Shown here one piece after another: positions 33,547-43,268 of a DNA stretch of 64,000 bases. The stretch's first letter is position 1. The number at the start of each line of letters is the position of its first letter. A program made the position numbers and the translations under genes. The stretch comes from Lentinula raphanica (lineage: Eukaryota > Basidiomycota > Agaricomycetes > Agaricales > Omphalotaceae), in the NCBI GenBank assembly GCA_027919835.1, contig JANVFP010000026.1, forward strand, positions 248,001-312,000, read 5' to 3'. Below the pieces are notes generated by a model. That model searched no databases and was not told where the DNA came from. It saw nothing but the letters and a program-made list of their open reading frames with translations.

Positions 33547-35563
33547 TTAAGGTGCGGAGCGTGGCCCTTGCATTGCGGGATCCTCTAAGTCTGTCTGCGC
33601 AATTTTAATTACGGGTGGCAGCGACGGTGGTGCGGAAAACACGTACACCTCTTCAACGTCGGCAGGAGTCATGGTGGTGTCCTCGTCTTTGGGCAGAGGT
33701 TCACCAGCCTTCCGAGCAGCCCTGGCGTTGTCGATGATCCGTTGACTAGCCTCCCCACGGTGTGCATAGAAACGAGCTTTCATAACACAGTCGAAGAGTT
33801 GGGTCGTATGGAAGTTGATGAAGGCATTGTACTGCTCTTCGGTGTACGATTCAACCTCCGGGTTGTGGGCGAGTCCGATGTTGTGAAGAAGTTGCACGAG
33901 ATCTCGATGATCAGTATCGTCGGGTGTACCTGTAACAATAATCAGTAACACGAAGATTTGCGGAAGGACTCCGGACTATGCAAAGCGAAAATATCTAGCG
34001 GAAAATGCGTGATCTAGCAGATCAACGAGTTTCCGTAGAAGTCCGTACGAAAAAGCGGAAAATGGAAGTGGTACTCACTGGTATCCGCGAGTTCCAACGA
34101 ATACTTCACCCTCTTAATCAGATCTTCACCAACAGCACGAGGCTGGGAGATCGCGGTTACAGCATGCACAGTGCTATGTGCTTGAGGAGACAGAGCCCGC
34201 TCAGTCTCATCCCCGTCCGCGGGACCAACATCGCGTTCGGAACGTTTGCGCTTGCTCTTGGTCTTGGAAGACTTCGGAGTGTCATCGTCGTCGACGGTGT
34301 CGCGCTTTTTGGTTTTGGTCTTAGCCTTCGCAGGAGTAGACTCCTCGACTTCGTCAGCCATCTATGGCACGGGTTAATCATGAACTTGTCTGATCTACAA
34401 GACCAGCCACGTACAGAGACATCCTGATCTGCCAGAGCAGCCGGTTCGTCGTCAGGAGATTTCTTCTTGCTTTTGGAACGAGTAGAGGGCCTGGTAGGAG
34501 GAGGAGGAGTCGCTTCCGCGGTCTTCTTCCCCTTCTCGCCTTTTTCACGTTCCTCCTTGGCGTGCTTGATCCTTTCGTCCATACCAATGATATGATCGAT
34601 GACGAGTTCAGCACGACGAGGCTGGATAGACAGTTAGCACCTGATCTAACAGATCAAGGTCTAATACTTACCGGAGGGTCATACCGCGGAACAGGCACAC
34701 CCATACGCAGTGATTCTTGCATTTCAAAGCGTTGCTCGCGTGGACTACGGAAGTGGCCTCGCATGGGAAGTCCGCGGCCTCGTAAATGGTTAGCAAGTGC
34801 GCCTCGAGGACCTTTTGGAGGAGAAGGCCCATGTTCTGCAAGATCAGCATCCTGGAACCTTTAGTCAATAAACGAGTCTTTGAAAATAGTTGCAGAAACG
34901 CACCACCTCTGCCATGAACTTGGCATCAGCATCAGAAACTGCTGGATCTGCTGGATCAGTCGCAACTTCCTTGCCTTTCGACTTGGATTTCGACGGTCCT
35001 TCAGGATCAGCCGGTGGAACGCTAGGTCCGCGATTACTGACAGCAGGTGAACCCTGTCTGCCTTGGTCCTCACGGAGCTTTTTGCGACGAAGGTCGTTCA
35101 GCTGAATGTAGAAACTGACGATCTCAGCGTTCTTCCCTCCCTCTTCGGAGAGTTTGGGAAACTGCTTAGGGATCTCGTCACGAATAGTGCGGTACGCATT
35201 CACGGCGGAAAGTAATTCCTCCGCGAGATTGTCGTACGCCCGCAGATATTCCTTGTTCATACACGCAGCGTCGCGGGACACTCGAATGAGCTAACGGAAA
35301 ATGGTTAAAATTGCTAGATCTAGCAGACCAGACGGTTTCCGTACCAAATGAGTGTACGCGCAACGGACATCGTTCAAAAAGATCGTTTTGTTGGACGTGG
35401 TGAACTCGACCTTGTCCTTGCTAGAACTGTACTTGGCACCTTGCCAGGCCAGGCTCTTGTCATCGCTAACACGAGCAGCCCAGTACTCCGCGTCGACGCA
35501 CCAGTTGGCAAAATCAGCTTCAAGCGAGATAGGGAGATTGTGGTACTCGAAGTTGGGAGCCAT
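33547..35563 (-). CDS. antisense cargo gene A, 552-aa basic protein
   Basis: Six exons on the strand opposite to gag-pol join without a stop: 35563-35345, 35290-34904, 34851-34672, 34621-34415, 34361-34079 and 33929-33547 (1659 nt). All introns are GT-AG and 50-149 nt long. The N terminus begins MAPNFEYHNLPISLEADF. The middle is rich in Lys/Ser/Pro with probable nuclear-localisation clusters (KSKSKGKE, KTKTKKRD, SKRKR). The C-terminal 128 residues form a compact-looking helical part (LVQLLHNIGLAHNP, FINFHTTQLFDCVMKARFY). No known domain recognised. A TATA box (TATAAAAG, minus strand, 35603-35610) lies 40 nt before the ATG. In-frame splicing across five introns and identical LTRs argue that it is functional. 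Confidence 0.8.
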
Positions 35564-36316
35564 TTTTCGTTGAGTTGGGAGTCGGATCTCTTAGATCAAG
35601 GGCTTTTATACCTTTTCCGAACCTTCGGGTCAGCAGGGGACTGCTGAGCTTTAGTTTGGGGGAGGGGACACACGGTGTTTCAAGAATTTTCGAAATTTCA
35701 GAAATTTTCATGAAAATTTTACGAGATCTAAAAGACCTGTGCTCATTGACAGCTTAAGCATGCGTACAACGCAAAGACTTAGATCTAAAACCGACGCAGC
35801 CTGCAATTTGTAAAGCCCAATGGATTTAACATGCCATATGAGGCTGCAACCACCAACTTGATAACCGAAGAATTAGCATTGATGGGTCTGATCTAGCAGA
35901 TCAAAATGATCTAGTGGATCAGACCGAAATCTGCGCTCTGGGAATGACAGGAGCAATGTAACAGCTTTAGAAATGTTAAAAGACGAACACTTAGAAGAGT
36001 ACATGGTATCAATAAAGTACTTACAGTGCTCTATCAGGTGTTGGTTAAGGGCAAGAGACCTAAAGAACTTAAAGTCAACTTAGAGAAAACTCAGAAGAAC
36101 TCTTAGAGGAAGTATCTTGAAGATGAAAGTAAGAATTCTTAAGGAAGTCTCAGACAAGGAACAAGAAAAGCCCACAGGGGCAGTGTCATTCATAATAAAG
36201 GGGATCTACTAGGTGAATACTAGAGACCCGGAGATACTGGCTATATACAAGTTTACTACAAAGAAAAGAAGTCCGTAGGATAGTCTGGCTCTGTGATCTA
36301 GAGTCCGATTACTACG
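35564..36316. other. noncoding spacer between cargo genes
   Basis: Holds the promoter of gene A (minus-strand TATA at 35603-35610) and the 3' flank of gene B. It also holds a second copy of the polypurine tract (35651-35664) and several copies of the GATC palindrome (35584-35598, 35889-35903, 35908-35922). No coding capacity seen. Confidence 0.7.
35651..35664 (+). repeat. internal polypurine-tract copy 2
   Basis: TTAGTTTGGGGGAG followed by GGGACA, located between the two antisense genes. Confidence 0.8.
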
Positions 36317-39184
36317 CTACTTGCGGGTTTTGGATGCAGTGGCAGACGGTGCGATCTCAACAGGCTCGTCTTCGTCATCCTCCTCGTCGTCGTCGGTGTC
36401 ATCATATTCTGTCAATAAAGCACGCCCTACCGAAGCTCGAGAAGTACCCTCGTCAACTTCCATCTCCTCGTCAACTGTGGTAGAAGGGGGAGGGGTATGG
36501 AATGGGAGGTCCGAGGTGAAATTGCTAGGGATAGCAGCACTAGGCCGGCGGCGGGAGTGAAGTACGGGTTCTTGGAAGACTGAGGTAGAAGCCACCGGAG
36601 AAGATGGAGATACGGTTGGAACGGTGGTAGGATGAGAGGAAGTCAACGGGTCTGCAGCGACCTCGATGGCTGAGGCGTTGTTGCGGAGGAACTCCTCCAG
36701 CCGGGCTGTATCGTTAGGATCGACCAAGAAGGAGGAGAGGTTGCATGCGGAATCCCATCCAAAGAAAGTTGCGAGCCAGGTCAATAGATCATAGTCGAGC
36801 GGATGGTTGGGATTGTCATCAACCCACTGGGAAAGGACAACGTTGAAATCAAAGCCACTCGACCGGACTGCTTGCAAGTCGAGAGCCAGACGACGACGAA
36901 CATCGTTAAAGATGGTTTCGAAGGAGGATGTAATGTGCCCCATTTCATCAAGCGTGGCGCGGAAACGATCTAAAGAGCCGGAGTAGCCTAAGAAGTGTCA
37001 GGAAAGGACCAATTAGAAGGAACCAAGAATCGACTTACCGGTCGGGTAACCTCGAACCGTGTTGTGAATAGCGAGGAAACGGTCCTTGTGATCCTCCAGA
37101 CCGAGACTATTGGAACAGCTGCGATGCGTACGATCGCAGTGCCCACAAGCGCCACCCAACTTGGAACCACCTTCGCAAACCACGCCCCGAGTGAGGCAGG
37201 TCAGGCAGTTGTTGGGTGAATACAGGGCTTCAGGAGACGGAAGAGTAGAACTGTTGGAAGACTGTAAATGACGAGAGGCAAGATAATTGTACCGACTTAG
37301 CCCCTGAAGAGAAAAGGAAGTATCGGCGGAGTTGATGAAAGCACCAAAGTTCTTCATCTCTTCAGAAATTTGCCACTTCGGGGCACGGAGGAATGGAAGC
37401 TTGGGTGCGCGAGGATTCTGGGCGACCGTTTTACGAATAAGCTGTGAAAAAGGCGCTTTTGGATGGAAGTCGGGATTGGTCAGGAAACCGTCATGGCCAG
37501 TCGTTTTCGTGTCGTCGTCATCGAAATAGTCCGGAGGACCCTCCTGAATTCGTGTGGGAACTTTGACTGGCGATGGACGAGGAACGTCAGGAGGCGCTAT
37601 AGGCAGGGCTGAAGCTACCCCTCCACCTGCGGGCTGGGTACGACGCTTTTTGGAGGGCGGCTCATTAGCAGGCTAGAGGTGATCAATCAGCTGAGGGAGA
37701 AAGCGACTAGCCGAAGCGGAAGAACATACCGGGTCAGCTTCAGTGATGATGGGGTCTCGTTCCCGTTTCTGAGGAGGAGCCGAGGCCTTTGTAACCGCAT
37801 CCCCGGTCAGGTGCTTAGTTTTGGCTGCCCGCGCAATGCTCAAGCGAGTGACTAGGAAAGGGAAACTCAGTGACAGGCAGCGGGAAGGTGCACGAGAAAA
37901 ACTTACCAGGCGGCACAGGGTCGGGAGGCTGTACAAACAAATCAGGCTCATCATCGTCCTCATCCTCGACTACCAGCACTTCGGGAACCGGGGATCGCGA
38001 GAGTGGGAACCTCTGAGGAGAAGAAGGTGCCGAAACACCATGATGCGACGAGGCCTCTGAACTGGACTCATCTTCCTTTGGGGAGGGCGGACGTCGCTGA
38101 GATGAAGGAGGAAACGGTGCCTTAGGGACAGACCGGACTCTGGAAGCCTTGGGCACAACGATACGTGAGGACGGGTCGGGTCGCAGCGCTATATTGGTGC
38201 GCGGTTGACGAATTTGGTCAATATCGGTGCCTCGGCTGGCTATGGTCACAATGATCTGGCCTTCACGTGTGGTAGCGTCGAACGGAATAGGAATAGCGAG
38301 TTGCTTAAGGGACATGGGCTCGGACAGGTAACTCTATGGGGGACATGAGTGGGAATTGAACTTAGAAACACGGAGGGACTTGCCTTCACGCGTTGACGAG
38401 TCTTCGAGCTCATACCGTACCCATCCCTGGCCTTGCCATCGTAGATTTTGGAAGCGTACTCCTCCGGAGTCAGGTGATCAGAGCAGAAGTCGCAGATTAG
38501 CGCGATGAGAATCGGAGCAAAAAGAGGGCAGTTGGATGTATAATGCCAGTATAGGTGATAGTACTCCTAGAAAAACCGAAGCAGGTCAGACGGGAACAAG
38601 TCAAGGAGACTGGAAAGACGTACCAGACAGTGTTTGAAATTGGGGATCGCCAAAAACTGCAAAATACGGCGACGATTCTCGGACTTGGAATGATGACCAC
38701 CCATGATCTTCGCGAAGGCCCGCTGAAGAATCACCAATGCCTGATACAAGTGAAGGCCCTGTCCAGTGGACAGGCGGCCTTTGGAGAACAACTCGCACGT
38801 GGTGATTAGCTGCGGTGGATAAAAGGTGGATGGGCCAGGCGAATTGTCGATGGTGTCCAGGATGGCTTTGAACTGTACCTTCTCTGGATCGGCGTACTGA
38901 GGCAGGTGAAAGGCCGGAGGTTTAGAGTTAGGGGAACGACGAAAGTTATTGACCAAGACTGAACATTCTTCTGCGGATGCTGGGAGAAACAAAGCATTCT
39001 TATCCAGCGGTGTAGAACCTAGAAGCCGAAGGGAAGCGTCAAAAGAGACTTGGGAAGGGCCATCAGCAGGGTCGGTGAACGATGATGCCGAAGGAGGGGC
39101 AGCAGGGGTAACTCCATAGACGCGATTACCGACAGGTTTTGCGGCGGGACGTTTGGACGCGGAACCTTTCGAGGACGACGCCAT
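36317..39184 (-). CDS. antisense cargo gene B, 865 aa with Zn2Cys6-like motif
   Basis: Six exons join in frame: 39184-38624, 38566-38384, 38333-37907, 37851-37730, 37672-37039 and 36987-36317 (2598 nt). Intron 2 uses either a GC donor (GCAAGT) or a GT donor six bases earlier; both keep phase. The N-terminal 250 residues look folded (FKAILDTIDNSPGPSTFYPP, EYYHLYWHYTSNCPLFAP). A long Pro/Ser/acidic linker follows. At residues 587-617 cysteines are spaced C-x2-C-x6-C-x9-C-x2-C-x6-C, which fits the fungal Zn2Cys6 consensus, though the usual run of basic residues is missing. A helical segment (DVRRRLALDLQAVRSSGFDF) and an acidic tail follow. A DNA- or RNA-binding role is plausible but unproven. 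Confidence 0.8.
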
Positions 39185-39629
39185 CGTGTCGAGGATGTGG
39201 ACGACGATGGGAGAGGGAGAGGAAGAAACGAACTTAGAAAATTTTCCAAGTCCGTTGAACCTTTGTCAGCAATTACTAATCCCAGGCCTAGGCATAGGGA
39301 TAGTATGTAAAATGTTGAAAAGAAGTCGTTTCGAGGAAGTGTGTATGTGATGTGATAGAATTAGAAGCGTGAATTACGTCATGATATCACACTCGGAAAT
39401 TAAGCGCCGATAACAAACCGAGGACTTAGCGTCTTCGACAAGAGGACAGCGGAGTTGTCGGTACGGGTGCCAAGATCGACGGATCAACTTGATCTGTTAG
39501 ATCACCGGGTATAATCAAGTCAGAATGTTGCGGAAAAAGTGATGGATCTGTCGGATCAGCTACAGTACCACTCCTTTCGAGGGATACGAGCCTACACTAC
39601 CCATAGCGATGACCGGGGACGGTCAGATC

Positions 39630-39645
39630 TTTAGTTTGGGGGAGA
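39630..39645 (+). other. polypurine tract
   Basis: TTTAGTTTGGGGGAGA ends exactly where the 3' LTR starts, the position of the plus-strand primer in reverse transcription. Its core is repeated twice inside the element. Confidence 0.9.
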
Positions 39646-41344
39646 TGTTGCGCGGTTTTTCCGCGCAGGCGTGCAATGATCAAAAAGATCTACTTAGACC
39701 GTTGCATAGTATCAATAAGGACTGTAGTGAGCCCGAACTAGCAGTCAAACTTGTATCAGTATAAGCTAGGATACAGATCCTTTGGCAGGATCAGCCATGA
39801 ATATCCACTTAGAGCTATTGCTCGCACCCTTGGTCGGGGATCCTTCAAGAATGCTGACTACTGGTACGAGCACACCAAGGGAATATCGACTTAGTATCAA
39901 GATCTGCCGGATCGGCACAACTGAGTTTGGTACTTGGCTGTGATGACGGAAATTTCACTTGATCTAGCAGATCAGACACGATGAGAGCATATCCGGACGA
40001 GTTACCACACGGAAACCCTACGCAAGGTTGCGGAAACCGTCGGAAACATGATGATCTAGTATTTCCGTGGCAGTACGGGTGAAACCCGCAGCGGAAACAC
40101 GCATATGTTCAAGTTCTAAACTGGGATATAGCGTATGCTATGTACAGCTTTGACCAGCACTCACGGAAACGCGCGGAAACCTACGGAAAACACTTCTGAA
40201 GCATTTACCTTCGTTGTCCGCTCCAGAACACCAGGCTATATGCATACCGTTCGAAAGCTACGGACCAGACCTACCTGATCCGTGAGATCAACCACTGTTA
40301 CGAGTCTATCTCATTAACTTGGGGAGACCACTACTATTCCGCGGAAGCAAATTCGTCGGAAACACTTGAGCAACACAGGCAGGAGCCACTCTGACGAGTT
40401 AGGCACCCTAGCATGTGGATGCCGCACAGACCATGGTCGGAACTTGCTTGATCTTCTAGATCTGGCGAAAGTACGACGAAATACGGACAAGTTTCATCTT
40501 TTTCTCTGTTTTCCTTACTATTTCCTTGCGTGTTTGTATCGTTTCAGTCATATTTTACTATTTAAGTGTATATTATCGGACTCCGTCCGTAGAAATAGCT
40601 AGATCTACTAGATCAAGGACAAATACGGGTATTGGACTTTTCGTAGTGTACTTAAAGACCTGTATCCGCACCAATGAAATAAGTTTCGCGCCCAGATCTC
40701 TCTGAACTGGTAATCCTTTTCATCCATACGTGGGAGTAAAGGCTTCTAAGCCGTACCGGACCTTGCAGATTAAGTGTGTTACTTCATCGCGATAAGCCCG
40801 ACTTTTGAGTGGTTTGACTTGGTGTCTGTCACTTGCTAGTTGAAGGTAGACTCCGTTCCGGAGATACAGAGGACTTGGTCTCAGGTTGTGCCGAGTGAAC
40901 GTGCAGAGTTTTGGTGGCTCTGTTCAAGTTGACACGTAGTGATTGGTGATCTGCGTGATCTTCGAGGTTTTACTGAGAATAGTGATCAGTACTGCTTCAC
41001 CCGGGAGCGGAATCGATTGGTCTACCATAACGTCTGGTACCCCGTTGCTTTCCGAGCCTAAAAACCCTTATCCGAGCGGAAGCCGTTCAAAACAAACCCC
41101 TTAGTCCAGATCTTACGACTGGTATATCCGTGTCACTTCGTTCTGCTGACCAGTATTGCTGATCTAAAAGATCTTACAAGACTGCGTTCGACTTGAGATA
41201 TCAGATAGTGCGGAATCTCTGACAACGCCCCACACCTCGCTATAAATACAATTTGATTGACGAATCCGTGAAGTCGTACTCTGTGTTTGTGCTAAGTGAC
41301 CTGTCATAAGGCATTATACTAAGAACCGACTTTATACCTCGTTA
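39646..41344 (+). repeat. 3' LTR
   Basis: Same length and, by line-by-line comparison of most of its length, same sequence as the 5' LTR. TATAAATA at 41241-41248. It is followed by CCGTCACATC, giving the right-hand copy of the target duplication. Confidence 0.95.
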
Positions 41345-41814
41345 CCGTCACATCAACATGTGTTGCATATGACGATAAAGCAGGAATACTTGAAGCAAGA
41401 TCGACTGAAAGTAGAGATGTCTCCATACGTGAATCAAACAAATAAGTAGGGAGGCGAAAGTTTTCGATGAAGATGGTCATGATGATGGTAATCAACAGAA
41501 AGAGATGAAAAATCTCCTCCCAAACAGTAAATGTGCGCTTAAAAGTTAACTAGGAACGCGCGCTTAAGCAAGAGGTCTGTCGTGATTGGAAGGTCTGTTG
41601 TGTCAAGCGGGTCTGTTGTGTTTGGGCGGTCCGTTGTGTTTCGGAAGGGAAGTCCGGCGTATATGGGTAGTCCGTCGTTCCTTTACCGACGTACCTAACG
41701 AAACCCTTCGGTATGCAAAGCAATATCCAAAACCAGGCCGTTTATAAATTTCATTTGAAGATAACCAACCTACATATGTCATAGTGAACCCAACAGGATC
41801 CCACCGCACATTCT
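41345..41814. other. upstream region with GGTCTGTTGTGT repeats
   Basis: Flank of the retrotransposon insertion and promoter of the next gene. Positions about 41575-41680 contain four to five imperfect tandem copies of a roughly 20-bp GGTCTGTTGTGT unit. Confidence 0.5.
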
Positions 41815-42269
41815 ATGTCGTCTCTTCTTGCACTACGCACTTCTTCTGCAGATCTCATAAAAATCAACGACCGAGTTCTGGAATGGTTGCAGGTATTATA
41901 ATCTCTATTGAATTGCGAACCTTATCTGATTATACCTAACAGAACGGTATTTACCCAGATTCAGTACAAGGTTTAGCAATAGGCACTTTTGGTACCTCCC
42001 CTTCCCTTGTGCATATCCCAGTCGATGGTGGCATTGACAATTATCAATCTATTGATGATTTGGATGTTCGGATGTACATGTGGAAATCTCGTAAACCCTC
42101 ATTCAACAGTTGCTGTCTTAATCAGTTCCACGTTGATCGTTTCCCTGCTCAAGCCTCGACAGCGCTGAAACACGCATACACGTTCTATTTCGAGGAAAGC
42201 TCCTCACCCGCAGCCTTCAACAAGTTCATTCGTGATAACCCTTGTGTGTTTGCTCAGGCTCTCAGCTAA
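41815..42269 (+). CDS. small hypothetical protein, 134 aa
   Basis: Two exons (41815-41892 and 41943-42269) with a GT-AG intron keep frame and give 134 residues, beginning MSSLLALRTSSADLIK. The product has no signal peptide and no named domain. It ends FIRDNPCVFAQALS. The last ten codons and about 170 bp of 3' flank are duplicated at 23459-23663. Function unknown. Confidence 0.55.
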
Positions 42270-42443
42270 TAGACTGGAATCTGATGTTTATTCCAACAAT
42301 ATCGAGAGAAACACCAAAATTTAGTGCTGATACAATGAAGAGAACCAAAAAAGCAAGAAATTGCAAAAAGAGGCAGCCAATGGATAGCAAAAGCAGTGAT
42401 AGTTTGATTTATTAGTATATATATAACTAGTAGCTCTAGTTTT
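42239..42443. repeat. 205-bp direct repeat, copy 2
   Basis: Probably the original copy, since the coding frame of the small gene runs uninterrupted into it. See copy 1 at 23459-23663. Confidence 0.9.
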
Positions 42444-43268
42444 ACTATACTCAGGTTACCTCTTGTGATCTTACAACTATCAATATATTTGTTTACAATT
42501 GTTAAATTGGCCAAGAAGTCTGGCAGGTATGATTTTGACTGAGTAATGAGCAATGTAACATGTAGTAGTAGTATGAGTTCTGTCTTATATTTGTGTCACT
42601 AAACCCAAGGAATATCAAGGTCCAAGGTAATTTGTCAGGGTGTGGGAAAAGGTAGTCAAGGTAGGTACAACATAATTTTTGGTGAGCCAAGGTAGCCAAG
42701 GTAGCCAAGGTCAGGTAATTTGCTCACACTCCGTGGACCCTCGTCGTAAGTCTACCATAACTATAAAAACATCATGCTAACTTTATCCAATCGATATAGG
42801 GCGATCCCGGGATAAAGTACCACACCAAGGTCGAGCCACCAAAACTATTTCCTCAATTTACCGTATGAGAGTACCTTCATTTTGGCTTCATTCCTGTTCT
42901 ATCACATGTATCCGCCGTCCGATGTAGTGTGAACTGGGAATGGGAGTATAGATACTCACAGTTTATATTTGTTTTGATATTCACTGCCCAGGTGTTAAGG
43001 GGATGCATCGCTGAATGTGCATTTGCAGTCTTTGTCAACGCCATGACCCCAGCGTTCACTCTGTAAGGCTCAAGAGAATTCAGATGTGTAGTGAACATGT
43101 TCAGAACGTACACGGTCCAGGTTGTTGTGCTTCTGCACCATATCCCCGTGTTCAAGGTACAATCTCATTAGATTGTTGTTTGTATTGCTGTCGGACATAG
43201 ATGAACATGAGAGGAGGTTGATTCAGCAATTGAGCTCGAGTTGAGTAAATGATAATCGAAAGGAGAAG
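42444..43268. other. noncoding region with AAGGTAGCC repeats
   Basis: Positions 42600-42720 contain several GCCAAGGTAGCC/TCAAGGT units, complementary in orientation to those near 21.96 kb. The rest shows no gene. Confidence 0.45.

Larger units (their letters stand above)
23967..41344 (+). mobile_element. 17.4-kb Ty3/gypsy LTR retrotransposon with antisense genes
   Basis: Bounded by two long terminal repeats that appear identical, with ACCGT (or CCGT) on both outer sides as the likely target duplication. In order it contains the 5' LTR, a primer-binding-site candidate, gag with a CCHC knuckle, an aspartic protease, RT (YVDD), RNase H and a DDE integrase on the plus strand. It then carries 6.3 kb of extra sequence with two antisense spliced genes, and finally a polypurine tract and the 3' LTR. 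Domain order protease-RT-RH-IN defines the Ty3/gypsy superfamily. No chromodomain is visible after the integrase. Identical LTRs imply recent insertion. The total length is far above the usual 5-9 kb because of the long LTRs and the cargo. Confidence 0.95.

Noticed and set aside
23459..42443. Idea that the 205-bp repeats are a long target-site duplication of one insertion
   Set aside because: Copy 2 is continuous with its own gene's coding sequence, which itself lies between the repeats. A target duplication would border inserted DNA directly on both sides.
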